Assembly: GCA_026874595.1 (NCBI GenBank)
Contig: CM049306.1
Span: 73,531,642-73,595,641, forward strand
Direction: 5' to 3'
From: Sipunculus nudus
Taxonomy: Eukaryota; Annelida; Sipuncula; Golfingiida; Sipunculidae
DNA: 64,000 nt
In this document: positions 1 to 11,410 of the stretch, one piece after another
Position numbering within the stretch: position 1 is the stretch's first letter
Layout of the letters: each line of letters starts with the position of its first letter
Translations under genes and position numbers: made by a program
Notes under the pieces: model-generated
Databases searched by the model: none
What the model was told of the DNA's origin: nothing
What the model saw: only the letters and a program-made list of their open reading frames with translations

Positions 1-1835
1 TGTGTACATGCTGTGAAAATAACATCCACAGTACTTACATGAAAAAATTGTGCCGTGGCCAAAGTTTGGCAAAATTTAAGGTACTGATTTTATATTTATG
101 CTAATAACTTAAAAAAAATTGCAAATTTCAGATCTAATTTTCCGTATACAATTGAATCTTGATTAAATGATGTTATATTCCTGATAAAAAGTCTCAGCCA
201 TTCCTATGTTAAGTGAGTAAATATATATCCTGATTTTTTACAAAGTGCATTATGTTTGGGCCTATAACTTCAACAAATTATGCAATACTGACCTAAATTT
301 TGGTATGTACATAGGAAATGTATGAAGAATATGAATATTTACAATTACATCTAACATTATGCCAATTTTTGGATTACCAGGTAAACAAAAGTAGGGTCAT
401 GATGCTAGAAAATACAAATACATTAAGTCTTCTAAAAAACTTCAATAGCTAGACTATTTTTTAAGCTTATACTTTCAAATTCAAAATTCATCAGATTAAA
501 TCCATATGTAAACTGGCTGTGAAAATTAAATCAAATGTACTTATAAGAAAAAAACATGCCATGGTCAAATTTAGGCAAAATTTAAGGTACCAATTTTTTA
601 TTTTTGCTAATATTTTTAAAAATTTTACAGATTTTGATCTAATTTTGGGTATACAAATTAATTTTGATTAATAAAAGATATATTACTGGAAAAAAGTCCA
701 TAGCTTTGAAATGTTTTGTGTTAAGTGATCAAATATCTTTCCTGATTTTTTACAAAATGCATTATGTTTGAGCCAGTAACTTTTTTTAAATCATATAATA
801 CAGGCCTAATTTCTGGCATGTACATAGGAACTATATAGAGGAATATTTATGGTAAATATGAGAAAAAACAGGTAAGTGGTTTTGTAGTTAGGCTGTCCTG
901 AAATGTGAAAATAGGTTTTTAATAAAAAATTGAGGTTTTTCCTTAATTTCTCAAAGGAACAAAGTCGCAAAGACCCAGTTTTGGCTTGGTAGGAGATCTT
1001 GGGGACATCTAACATTATGCCAACAACCTTGGGAGCATACAGAGCTGCACTGAATGAGCAACAGTGACCAAAGTGGACTGCTTGACAATGTAAGGGAATA
1101 CAACAAGAGCCTCCAAAAAATTCAATAACTAGCCCAATTTTGCAGCTTTTATTTTCAAATTTCAGATTTTAACAGATTAAATCCTTATTTGTACATGCTG
1201 TGAAAATTAGATCAACAGTACTTACATGAAAAAAACGTGCCATGGTCAAAATTGGGCAAAATTTAAGGTACCAATTTTTTATTTTTGTTAATATTTTTAA
1301 AAATTTTAAAATATTTTAATCAAATTTTGGGTATACAATTTAATTTTGATTAATTTAAGTTATATTACTGGAAAAAAAGTCCATAGCTTTAACATGTTTT
1401 GTGTTGAGTGTTCAAATATCTTTCCTGATTTCTTACAAAATGCATTATGTTTGGGCCCATAACTTTTTTAAATTACATAATACAGACCTAATTTCTGGCA
1501 TGTACATAGGAACTATATAGAGAAATATTTATGGTAAATATGAGGAAAAACAGATGATTGGTTTTGATATTAGGCAGTCCTGAAGTGTAAAAATAGGTTT
1601 TTAATAAAAAATTGAGGTTTTTCCTTAATTTCTCAAAGGAAAGAAGTCGCAAAGACCCAGTATTCGGCTTGGTAGGAGATCTTGGGGACATCTAACATTA
1701 TGCCGAATTTTGGATTCCTAGGTCTTATGGTTTCAAAACGTGCCACATCTACGGACGGACGGACGGACAGACAGACGGACGACGGACAATGGACCACGAC
1801 TATAGCTCAGATGACTTATAGTCAGCTGAGCTAAA
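1..1835 (-). repeat. Family A repeat element, minus-oriented copy cut by the window edge
   Basis: Tandem, diverged units begin near 5, 512 and 1195; each contains a stretch reading roughly 'catgaaaaaa-gtgccatggtcaaa' followed by 'ggcaaaatttaaggtacc'. The right edge (1745-1835) carries GGAC/GACA microsatellite and a hairpin made of AGCTCAGATGACT and AGTCAGCTGAGCT. The same terminus, in reverse, starts the copies at 29499 and 44264, and 44264-44950 is the reverse complement of much of this stretch. Two matching short reading frames here (806-1015, 1488-1691) reflect the repeat and are not genes. The other end lies outside the window. Confidence 0.75.
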
Positions 1836-1921
1836 ACTGGTTCATATTAACAAGATGATCACGAAATTATAATGATGATTCTATTTCTAAGTGATCCAAT
1901 ATATGTATGGTGTTCCCTCAC

Positions 1922-2065
1922 CAGGTCTTCTTGGCTCACGTTCACGATCTCTCTCCCTGTCCCAGTCTCTCTCACGATCTCGGTCTCTATCTCTGTCCCA
2001 TTCTCTGTCCCTGTCCCAGTCTCTCTCACGTTCTCGGTCTCTGCCACGTTTTCTATCTCTTCTGT
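1922..2065 (-). CDS. Internal exon of an RD/RE-dipeptide (RS-like) protein, partial gene
   Basis: Read on the minus strand, this 144-nt block is preceded by a good acceptor (TTTTTCAG) and followed by a donor (G|GTGAGG). One frame is fully open across it (two leading bases, 47 codons, one trailing base) and consists almost wholly of Arg-Asp, Arg-Glu and Asp-Trp pairs, for example RDREWDRDRDRDRERDWDRE, ending in Arg-Arg-Pro. Such alternating-charge tracts are known in RNA-processing factors (U1-70K, PRPF38B and RBM25 types); which family this belongs to cannot be told. Flanking exons were not found: both sides are repeats. The same bases are open in two other frames because of the short-period repeat, so the tract could be a simple-sequence expansion. 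The splice signals at both edges favour a real exon. Confidence 0.45.
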
Positions 2066-2134
2066 CTGAAAAACAAGTTCACATGTTCAACTCAAAATAA
2101 GACACAGCACTTCTCTGCTGGAGTGCATTTCCAC

Positions 2135-2850
2135 AACTAGAATATAGGCGGTTGACAAGGGACTATGTGTACCCTTGAAATGACAGAAGCAATAAAAACT
2201 GCTGCATGTGGTCACTGTGACCCATGGAATATCTCCTGATTTGAGAGCCCTACAAATTTCTGGCATGACACTTGCAAAAGTATCCCAAGATGCATAGATG
2301 GATGCAACATAAAACTGTTGTAGGTAGCACCACCAGTCATGCATTTGAGGAAAAGCCATCCAACTTTCCAAGATCTTTGGACATGCAGAATGCAGAATCA
2401 GGCTCATACATTCAACCACTCAGGACAAAGTATTCAAAGAACTATTGACATGCAAAATTTTAGGGAAATGCATCCCACCAATCCTGAGATAACTGCATAG
2501 ATGTATTCTATGAAACAATTTTAGGTGGTGCCACCAGTCTGGTCTACATCAAAGCTATCCAAAATGGATCAATATATAATATGAGGCTAATACATCCAAA
2601 CTTCCAAGAAATAAGCAATTTTCAATCAAAACAGATGCACTGATGGAACTTCCAGGAAGCCAAGGGAAAACAATTGTAGGTGGCACCATAAGTCTTGTGC
2701 ATGAGATTACAGTATCCCAGATCTAAGGACATGCAAAATTTCAGGCCTAAACATAAGACCATTCTTTAGACGTGCTGTTTTCATCCAAAACAGACACACA
2801 CATGGACACAATGACACAAATGTATTGACAGGTCAGGTTTTGTTAAATGG
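2135..2850 (-). repeat. Family B repeat element, short degenerate minus-oriented copy
   Basis: Begins with AACTAGAATATAGGCGG followed by a decayed hairpin, matching the well-preserved terminus at 47086. Inside are three decayed units, each with a GGTGGCACCA-like block (near 2320, 2525 and 2680) and phrases shared with the long arrays at 32616 and 47086. The far end near 2790-2850 is not sharp. The 110-codon minus-strand frame at 2087-2419 lies in this repeat and is rejected as a gene. Confidence 0.65.
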
Positions 2851-3080
2851 AAACCTCATAGAATAATAAAATATTGTCAGAGAGTTAATAATAATTAATA
2901 ATGTTGTGATTGGTTATGTTAACATGCCAGATTTGTTTATTGTGTTAAGTAATTAAATTCAAACTTGCTGTACTATGTTTTTTATGGTTAGCTGTTCTTG
3001 ATAATCCAGGTACTTCTACAGGCCTAGTTGATATTGTTCAGTAGACAGGTTCGAAAAGACTATAGAACATACGTTGACTA

Positions 3081-3127
3081 GAACTTTCTAGAACATTCTA
3101 AAAGTTTCTTTGAGGCAGGTATATACA
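3081..3127 (+). promoter_or_regulatory. Heat-shock element with TATA box downstream
   Basis: Bases 3081-3098 read GAActTTCtaGAAcaTTC: four alternating GAA/TTC pentamer units in perfect 5-bp register, the consensus binding site of heat-shock factor trimers. A TATA-like GTATATACA follows at 3119-3127, about 22 bp further on. Together they look like a compact stress-responsive promoter on the plus strand, serving either the small reading frame at 3206 or an LTR-like element. That it is functional is an inference. Confidence 0.5.
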
Positions 3128-3205
3128 GAGTTGGCCCAGTCACCGGCACTGCCATCTGGACAGTCAAGGAGAGTTAGTCAGTGTGTACTTGTGACAGGAT
3201 GTGTT

Positions 3206-3406
3206 ATGTCAGCTGTAGTTTTTTTGGGCCAAGCAAGACATGAAGTAAAAGTTCCACAAGAGGACTATACTGTTCCTGAAGTACTTTTTATAGATTTAGT
3301 CAAGCAGAGCAGTGGATATATCGCAAGAGGACTTAGTATTTGTAAAGACACTGTGTTTGTGAGACTGGAGCTAGTCAACGTCATGCAAAAGCCATTTGGG
3401 ACGTGA
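3206..3406 (+). CDS. Small ORF behind a heat-shock-type promoter, unknown product
   Basis: A 66-codon frame starts at the first ATG (3206) after the TATA-like box at 3119-3127 and ends at TGA 3404-3406. A canonical AATAAA lies at 3415-3420, 9 bp past the stop. The frame is also open upstream of this ATG, to about 3110. The peptide starts MSAVVFLGQARHEVKV and ends VNVMQKPFGT; no family is recognised and no signal peptide or domain is evident. The order heat-shock element, TATA, short transcript, poly(A) signal also fits the U3-R of a solo LTR, in which case the frame is meaningless. No clear target-site duplication or TG...CA ends were found to settle this. Confidence 0.25.
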   Translation: MSAVVFLGQARHEVKVPQEDYTVPEVLFIDLVKQSSGYIARGLSICKDTVFVRLELVNVMQKPFGT

Positions 3407-3942
3407 TTCAGTGGAATAAATTTGTTTTGTTACCCCTAGACTGTGTTTGGACCATTTTGGACTTTGGCCTGAAAGTTCAGGGGAAATATATGTCCGCTGC
3501 ATGTGTGGTGTGACACACCACATGAAAAAGACTATATGTGGTACCAACAATCTTTGTTATTCACAAGTTTATCTTTGTTAGAGTCCAGTTCACATGAGAC
3601 CCTGTAAAAGTGAGAGGTCTTTGGAGCAACCTGAATCTGAATATCCAAACTCCAATACCAGTTGAACTTCTTTGATGCATAATTATTCAGTTTAAGAAAA
3701 TATCTGAGGATTTCTCAAGAAACAAATGCAGCAGTGGCAGTGGGGAGGTACTTTGGCATTTGGAACGAGATATCAATTCAGGCTGCAGTTTTAATCAATG
3801 AAAAAACTATTGGTGTCTATGTCTACATGGTTATGGTGTCTTATTAGTGTGTCTGTTGTGCACATCCGTGTCTCCGTCTGGTAAGTGGGGAACCTGTTAT
3901 GAGAGAAAATTCCAATATAAGTACACATAACATGCAATTGTG

Positions 3943-4018
3943 AAAGTCTTCACCGGGTCTAAAACCAGCAATTGTGTGATAACAAGTCCTATGCTCTACC
4001 ACCTGCGCCATGCAAGAC
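3943..4018 (-). repeat. tRNA-like sequence (SINE head or tRNA pseudogene)
   Basis: Read on the minus strand it has an A-box-like TGGCGCAGGTGG followed by TAGAGC, and about 35 nt later a B-box-like GGTTTTAGACC. Arms are imperfect and no clean acceptor stem forms, so it is a decayed tRNA or the tRNA-derived head of a SINE, not a working tRNA gene. Confidence 0.45.
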
Positions 4019-4213
4019 AAGTTGAGAGTGAGTAGTCAAGTGGGGATATTTAAATCTACTACTGTCTAGAATTTCAGAAGGAACCAAATGGCCTGACATG
4101 ACAATTGTGCATGTGAAAATTATTCGCATAAAAGTAGGGTAAATTTGTGTTTAGTGTTTGCAACGTCAGAGAGCTCTAATGCTTCGCATCCATAAAATCA
4201 CAAAAGTTTAACA

Positions 4214-4616
4214 AAATTTAACTCTCAGAGCTATTTGTTAACTGCCTGTCACCATAATCTACACCCTCTCACGTTTCATGCAGACAAGGTGGAGTTACTT
4301 GTATATTTGTAAATCCTAACCCTTAAAATACACCAAATATTCATGAGATAGCTGTGATCCATGTCTATACAACATAGAGATATGAAGGAAATGTATAATA
4401 AGCATGTTGAATCATGTGAAAATAGGTTAAATTGTACATTATTACAGACTAAGTGATACATGGCTCATGGCTATCCTATGTATATTTGGTGTATTTCAAG
4501 AGTCAGGGTTTACAAATAACCAGTGACTCCACCTTGTCCACGCGAAGCGCGAGACGGAATTTGCTTTAGTGACAGGCAGTTAACAAATGGCCGTGGGTTA
4601 ATTTTTAAAGCTATTT
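4214..4616. mobile_element. Foldback element with arms of about 110 bp
   Basis: The left arm (about 4214-4326) and right arm (about 4500-4616) are imperfect reverse complements. Both contain GTTAACTGCCTGTCAC or its complement, and CAAGGTGGAGTTACT versus AGTGACTCCACCTTG. About 170 bp lie between them. No reading frame inside suggests a transposase, so this is a non-autonomous foldback/MITE-like insertion. Confidence 0.6.
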
Positions 4617-4753
4617 CAACGTCCCGGCCCGAAGAGCTCGGACAACGCATACGCTTAACAAAAATTGACCATCATTTTAACAACTATGACAAATTCTCAA
4701 GAGTACATTTAATATCCCCATTCCAACCATGGCTTCCAACTCGTCTTATATGG

Positions 4754-6072
4754 GGTCTGTCTAAACGCGGAGAATCCGCGGAGAGATGGAGAATTCGCGG
4801 AGAATTTTCGGAGAGTTTTTATATGCAATGATGATTTTAAATACACGTAAAAATCACTTAAAATTTCCAACTATATTACTCTTAACATATTTGTTCACTG
4901 TTAAATGACCTAAATAATTAAAAATCTGTACATTCACAGAAATTTCAGCTCTCAGATGTTCGGACAAGCATGCTTTTCTCTTTAAGATTTTATTTGTGCC
5001 ACGTACCATAGAGACAACGAATAGCATCAGGAACTGTGGGCTTTTGCAATTGCAAATGCAGTTGATTTTCTGTTTCAATCCAGAAATAAAACAAATTGAA
5101 CATTTTAACCAGAGATTAATGCAACAACACGTATAGTTGCTTATTACAGTTCAGGCATTTTACACCATTTCCTAAAAGAAAACTTTTTCCTAGAATACCA
5201 AAGCCTAAATATAATGCAACTGTAACCATTGGGATTGAATGTGTATGTGGGTATGTAATCAAAGACATGATTGATTGTGATAAAAAAAATGTAATAAGTC
5301 ATTTCATTTTAAATGTGCATATGTTTTTAAAATAACCAAAACAATTAATTAATAAAATGGTTTTATGAAGATTGTACAAATACGTTCTGGTACTATTGCT
5401 GTATGTATGTGTACATTGTGCTATATTCTTATTTTTTTTTATTATTATACTCTGTATTGTTAAGATCAGAAAGCAGTGTGGTGTACTTTGTACAGAATAA
5501 GAAAAATATAATTGTTTAACCACGAATACATATATTTACTATTTTTTTTTATTTTATTTAATCCTACTGCCAAGTTGATTCATTAGCTAAAAGGTGCAAT
5601 CTTTGTTTGTGTATATAGTGTGTAAGGTCGAATGTTTGTGTTTCAACTTTCATTTGTGCATTTAAATTGGGTCTATACACTATAAATGGGGATAGTTTTT
5701 TTATCTATGAATAAATTAAGGAAATATTATGATTTTTTAAATTAAATTATATAAATTAAATATTAAGTCTTTTGCGGTTTCGACTAAAGATCTGTCAGTG
5801 TCAGCTGGTACACAGACGGATGTTAGCTTTTGCGTAACGCATTCACTTGTCTACATCTGAGTCTACATTGTTGCTTAAAATGCTTATTTATGTAGAGATT
5901 TTTTAAATATTTAGCTCATTTAACAGTGCGCAAATATGTTAAGATTAATATAGTTGGGGATTTTAAGTGATTTTAATGTGTTTTCAAAAGTATCAGTGCA
6001 TAAAAAAAACTCTGCAAATTCTCCACGAATTCTCCATCTCTCCGCGGATTCTCTGCGTTTTAGACAGATCCT
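4754..6072. mobile_element. Non-autonomous DNA transposon with terminal inverted repeats of about 65 bp
   Basis: The left end GGTCTGTCTAAACGCGGAG and the right end (reverse complement begins AGGATCTGTCTAAAACGC) continue as matching inverted repeats for about 65 bp, through GCGGAGAGATGGAGAATTCG. Imperfect 9-bp direct repeats flank the ends: CTTATATGG at 4745-4753 and CTTCTATGG at 6073-6081 (8 of 9 match). The 1.2-kb interior is AT-rich and without a plausible transposase. The direct-repeat length would fit hAT or Mutator-like elements; the superfamily is not settled. Confidence 0.65.
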
Positions 6073-6081
6073 CTTCTATGG

Positions 6082-6789
6082 CACATTGGAAGCGCATAGG
6101 ACATGTTATCACACGGTTGCTAGTTCAAGACCCAGTCAAGAGCTTCACAATTGCATGTTATGTGTACTAATAAATCATGAATTTCTCATTACAGGTTCGC
6201 CATCAAATGGAGAAACAGCACACATACGAATAACAGACGAAACCACGTAGGAAATACTAGACAAAGACACCATGAACATTTTCCTTGACTAAGACCATTT
6301 CCCGTAGGCACTAATTCTTAGTCGCTCCTATACTTGCAGCGGCTATTTAATTTTTCAGCAAAATATGTAAACTGTCATACTCGTAGTACATGTATGTATG
6401 CCGGGGTGGGGGCAAATATCTTTTATTATCGCCCATATGCACTCGGCTTCTGATGGTGTCAGAATTCCTGCTTTAGTCAACCTTTACGATAAAAAGCACA
6501 ATGTTACCTCGCCTGTGAGGGGATCTACTTCGGCTTCTGCTGCGTCCCATCCTCAAGTATAAATAAATCAGGCTAAAAATGTGGCCCCGTCTACGACAAC
6601 GACGAACGGACAACGCCAAACGGCTTCGTCTTTCCTTGTTACTTCGTTTGGTCTACAACCACTAGATAGCGCAGCAATAGCAAGTTCTATGAGGTCACAC
6701 CAAAGAAAATATTTCATTTGTTGTACAGACACTGGGACCAAAATTAACACGTTTCGAAGCTCTGTCGTTTCATTGTTCGGGTTCGGCTG
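6082..6789. other. Unassigned sequence between two mobile elements
   Basis: No gene, RNA or repeat unit is recognised here. Overlapping frames on both strands at 6568-6847 are short and have no recognisable motif. Confidence 0.4.
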
Positions 6790-7916
6790 GTGTCCATTAA
6801 AAACAAGATTATTGCACATAGAATCACATGGATATCCAAAGTATTAAACATGGATCACAAATGTCGCATTTTAGCGGAGTATTTTAATGGTTTGCACAGA
6901 GGCACCTCATTGGGGAAAAACATATTAAGATGTAGTCATAATGTAACTTATAAGAATTGTCGAAATAAGCCAGTTGTGTATCGGGAAATGTTGGACGCTT
7001 GGTATAAATTGAAAGTAACGTATAAGATCCAACCTATGAACAAAACTGCAATTTTTGATCAATTATTGTTTTTGAATGTGAGATTATTAATGATTCTGGT
7101 GAAAAGTTCTTCCTTATTATTTATTGATAATGGATGTTGTAAAATAAAACACATTTGGAATAGGCGTATCGGATATTTCCACAGGTTCGATGAGGTATCC
7201 GCGCGGTATAAAATTAAACCGGATGGTAGAATCGAAAAGATGTAAGAGGAACTAATAAACTGTATTTATTCAGATTGGGTTAATATTTTAAGGCGTGGAA
7301 GGGACTCCAATTATACGTCTGATTTTGTGAATAATCAAGGGAAAGATGAAATATCTATTTCAAATTTTTCTGTTAAATTGTTGTATGGTATGTTGCAAAT
7401 GAAGAATTCTCCAGCTTGTATGGTGAAATGGCGGAACATTATTAATAACGATTTGGAAACAAAACATGTCTTTAGCAGATGTTATTTTAAACTTTGTGAC
7501 AGATTACACTTGGATATTAACTGGAAATCTTTACATGTGACTCTGCCAACAAAGAATTTTTTAAAGAAATGTAAAATATTATCGGATTATTTATGTGATG
7601 TATGTTTAAGACAAGAAACAAATTGCACATATTTTACGACTTTTCAGTAGCTTTAAGATTTTGGATAGAGATTAATTACATATTTAACAGAGTTGCTGAG
7701 GAAACTGTTACTTTAAATCTATTTACTGTATGTTTTGGATTTAACCATAGACGGGGAGATTTTTCAGAGGTATGCATTAAGCTTTTAGATTTCCTTCTTG
7801 TTTCTGGTAAATACATACTGTGGAAATGTAGAAATATGAGACTGTACAATAATGATGTGAATAATGTTATTTGGTTTAACACGTTAATCACCAGTAGGTT
7901 AAAAGAAGAGCATTAA
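6790..7916 (+). pseudogene. LINE (non-LTR) reverse transcriptase C-terminus, broken copy
   Basis: One frame runs 6790-7650 with a single in-frame stop (TAA 7243-7245), then continues after a frameshift near 7620-7640 in the frame ending at 7916. The peptide has the layout of the region after the palm/thumb in L1/Tx1- and Jockey-like LINE polymerases: a segment with VVYREMLDAWYKL, an SSLLFIDNGCCKIKHIWNRR block, DINWKSLHVTLPTKNFLKK, then a zinc-knuckle-like CDVC...HIFYD and SVALRFW (reverse-transcriptase zinc-binding type). The catalytic FADD box is absent, so the copy is 5'-truncated. A G homopolymer at 8033-8051 follows. This is a dead insertion, not a host gene. Confidence 0.75.
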
Positions 7917-8179
7917 ATTTTATAGACCTTGGACAGAAAAGAACTTTTGTGGATTTGTGGTGTTATAAGAATGCACTGTGTTCAGTAGACGATGATTATG
8001 AGTTGCATGTTAATGTTTGACCCTTTTTCTAGGGGGGGGGGGGGGGGGGGGTCGTTTCTGTTAAATGTTGGTTGATATAATGTTGAAGGTTTCGTTTAAA
8101 TTTAGTATTTGTTTGTATACTTGCATGAGAAATTTTGTATATGAAAGTGAATATGGATTGCTATCAGACTTGATAGAGT

Positions 8180-8181
<2 letters not shown>

Positions 8182-8228
<47 letters not shown>
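8182..8228. repeat. (AT)n microsatellite
   Basis: Uninterrupted TA dinucleotides for about 47 bp. Short reading frames across it encode only Tyr-Ile repeats and are artefacts. Confidence 0.95.
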
Positions 8229-8230
<2 letters not shown>

Positions 8231-8479
8231 TGATTTTAATAAACAATATAAATAAAAAATCGGGTTCGCCTCTCGATTTGGCATGGCTGGTCTCCGCTGC
8301 TTGTTGGAGGGAATGCATGCTGCTGTTGTGGGTGCTGTGGCTTTCCTCAGATTACCAACTGAAACGGTGACAGTCTCCCGGCTCTCGCTGGCTTGGTTTG
8401 GTTGGCATCACGTCTATTGGTTCCTCAAAATTTATAGTCTTAAGAGACATACATCCCAGATCACCTCACCCATTTCTGT

Positions 8480-9037
8480 CTAATGACTTTTAAAACTAGA
8501 TCCTATAGTCCTAGTATTTACAACAAAAAAATTTATTCAGGAGCGGACTCTAGGATTTATGGGAAAAAAAGGGGGGGGGGGGGGGTCTAACCAGTGCAGG
8601 GGAACTGATGATATAGCCTAAAAAAGGTCTCCCGGGGAGGGGGGGGGGGCCGAAATAATTGTTCAGAAACCCTTAAAAATGCGGTGGCTGAAAAAGAAGG
8701 GGTCCGGACCAGTTTATAGACTGTGACCGACGAATGTTTATTAATTTTTCTGTGTCAATGCCTTTAAATTTTATGTGTACAAACTATACATAAATATACC
8801 TCAGTTTATATCTATCGGGGGGGGGGGGGACTTAGGGTATATATATGTGTGTGTGTGTGTAGTTGTATGTCCAAGCAATCACGTCAAAGCGCTCAATAAA
8901 AATCAAATAAACACAATACTTGAATGCACATTTTTTGCAACTACAGTTTCATGCACAGCAGTGACAAATGTTATTTCCGACAAATGTTATACTTTGAGTA
9001 GTAAAATTAGAAAACAAATTTTTTTCTGCTCCCTCCG

Positions 9038-9075
<38 letters not shown>

Positions 9076-9245
9076 GATATACACTCAGATGATATTAAAT
9101 CTGAGCTTCACAGGTCTCAAATTCAGGGTACCCGTTTACTTTAAGGAGTTACTGCGTCTGGATTTGGTGGCAGAACATAGGGCAGCTATAATAGGGCCAT
9201 AGCTGGTTGTATAGTTCCGATGACTTACAGCAGCTGAACTAAAAT
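8480..9245. repeat. Stretch with several G/C homopolymers and decayed MITE ends
   Basis: Runs of G at about 8572-8586, 8639-8650 and 8817-8829 and a run of C at 9038-9073 punctuate non-coding sequence. TTCAGGAGCGGACTCTAGGA near 8537 resembles the CAGGGGCG-type end at 18578. Near 9190-9242 is a decayed family A terminus (GATGACTTACAGCAGCTGAA). Confidence 0.5.
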
Positions 9246-11184
9246 CTAATTATTCCTAGAAAAAGCCAAAAAGCTAATTTAAATTATTTAGAAACTGAAA
9301 GGAACAAAATATAATTTTATATGCCTTACTGGATTATAGTTGGAATATTGAGATTTGACAAAGAAGTCAGATACCTTTCGCTTTTTGCTAGATGCCATTA
9401 AAACACTATACACACTTACTGTAGACATGTCTTTTAAGCTTCTATTTCAGACAGGAAATGTGACTATGACTGACCAGCAAGACAGTTATGAATAGCAAAG
9501 ATGCCTTACCTACATGATCTGGACAGTCTCACACTTCAGGGTTTAGGACTCAGGCTCTCAACATGCAGTGGCAGCCTCAGAGGCCTCAAAGTAACACTTT
9601 GATTAATTAATATCCCATGGTTTTGATGGTGGACAGTGAAGGAAGCATTGACACTGCCTGCCTATACTCCCTCTTTTTATACATATATAGTTTATGTATG
9701 CATATTTAATTTTAATTTTTTAGCAACGCAATTGTTATTTTTTTATATAGTAGGGGCACCTTAGTCAATGACAAAAGTGGGGGAGGAGGTGTGGGTACTG
9801 GGTGCTATCACCCCTGCGCCAAAGAATGTCAACAAGTACATCCAAATCATTTGACCTGCGTAGGTCCCTATAATTTTGTCTGTTTCTGATTTTACATAAA
9901 TATACCCCAAGTAAAAGTATAACCCCTATTCTGTTACTCTGTTGACCCTATGTCCAGCTGCCCTGTTGCTGCGATGACCAGTTCCAGTAATTCACAATTA
10001 TAACTACAGGTCGCGTCTGTGTGCTCAATTATAGGATTCTCATGTAGTCCTTACCCCTTGGTGATAGTGGAGCCCCCTGGAGAAAGTAAGTAAACTATTT
10101 GCACCCCACAGAAGGGGCCAATACATGAATTATAAAATGATCACTGAACATTAATAAAGGTGATACAAAAAAAAAATGAAAAAAAAATTCCTCGACCTGT
10201 TGCAGGTTTACCAAATCATCATCTGCCTGACCAGCGCGAGCACCCAAGACGAATCGAAACTTGTTTGATGCTGTCTCTGTTGCTGTTAAAGCAGTCCTGT
10301 ACAGATTCATTTTAAAAGGAAGAAGCTATTTTTCGTGTTAATTCAACATGCTTTATAGGTAACTGGCTCCCTTAATGTCAACAAGTACATCCAAATAATC
10401 ATCTGCCTGACCGGCGCGAGCACCCAAGACACAACAGACTATATAACCAACAGGTCCCGGGAGTCTCAGCTTCTCTGTAGAGTATAATACCCCCCCCCCC
10501 CAAAAAAAAAACCAAAAAAAACAAGCAGGACTCATCACAGTATTTCTACAATGCATAATTCTTGTATAAATCTTGTTGACTCATTAGCAATGGAAATGCA
10601 TGGGTTGTATCACCATTTACTCCCTTCAGAAGTTCTGCCCCCTTGTGCTCCCCTTGGACCCCCCGGTCCGAATTAAGCCTTTGCATTAACTGAAGAGGAC
10701 CAACGAGTTGCAAATTTTTTAATGTTTCAGGAAATTTACAATATATGTGCTATGGACAAATAAGCTCAAATGTAGGTTACAATACAAATGCTAGACTTAA
10801 ATATAAATATATACATCAACATATTTGTTTTCATACTATAATTTATCTTTTTAGCAGATAGTTTGAGTATTATGCATTTTCCGCAATATTACATGAACAA
10901 TATGCAAACACAATTCTTAAATATCAGTCCCATCAACGGTAAATTTTACTTTCAGAATTATTAATTATGAATTGTAGATGCTTTGCCTTTAGGCAGCGGT
11001 ATTTCGTTGTCCCTCTAAAAATATATCCAATATTCTCTAAAATAGTGAATGGAAGCTATACTTATATATCGTCACTCATCTTTTAAATGTTCACGGTATA
11101 TATACGCAGCTCATCTACACGCAGTTCTGGCCGGTCAGCGCCCAGTTCTGGACTATAGCGCGCAATCATCCATGGAGCTATAAT
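9246..11184. other. Intergenic sequence with a duplicated short repeat
   Basis: ATCATCTGCCTGACC plus GCGAGCACCCAAGAC occurs twice (about 10213 and 10396), and the phrase AACAAGTACATCCAAAT occurs at about 9832 and 10380; this is a dispersed repeat of unknown type. The minus-strand frames 10095-10310 and 10353-10556 are parts of it. Nothing else is supported. Confidence 0.4.
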
Positions 11185-11410
11185 TTATATATTAATAGCG
11201 TAAGGCGATTTTTGTGATTTTCCGTATCTCCTCTGATACCGCCGTACGGATTGCCGTGATTTTCGACATACATATGCTCTGGGTTTGTCCGAAGAGATTC
11301 CGTCCCCTTTTATTTGCAATATTTGCGTATTACCTGCATAATTAATAATTTTAATATTTGCTCCCAGTGGGCGCCTCTTTATTTTGTGTCTTTGGGCCCG
11401 GTAACACAAT
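11185..11410 (+). mobile_element. 5' fragment of a Helitron related to the 12674 element
   Basis: From TATATATTAATAGCGTAA the sequence parallels the first 110 bp of the element at 12674, including GATTGCCGTGATTTTCGACA versus GTTTGCCGTGATTTTTGACA and GGGTTTGTCCGAAGA in both. Similarity fades after about 11310 and no Helitron 3' hairpin follows, so the copy is truncated. Confidence 0.6.

Noticed and set aside
806-1691. Two minus-strand frames (806-1015, 1488-1691) with nearly the same peptide
   Set aside because: The similarity comes from tandem units of the family A repeat; there is no start context, splice context or codon constraint.
2087-2419. 110-codon minus-strand frame
   Set aside because: It lies in the family B copy at 2135-2850 and reads repeat phrases also present non-coding elsewhere.
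8061-8370. Frames with Tyr-Ile runs on both strands
   Set aside because: Translation of the (AT)n microsatellite.
9452-9496. Possible tiny terminal exon after TTCTATTTCAG, open to TAG (TGNVTMTDQQDSYE)
   Set aside because: Fourteen residues with one splice-like motif; no upstream exon found to support it.
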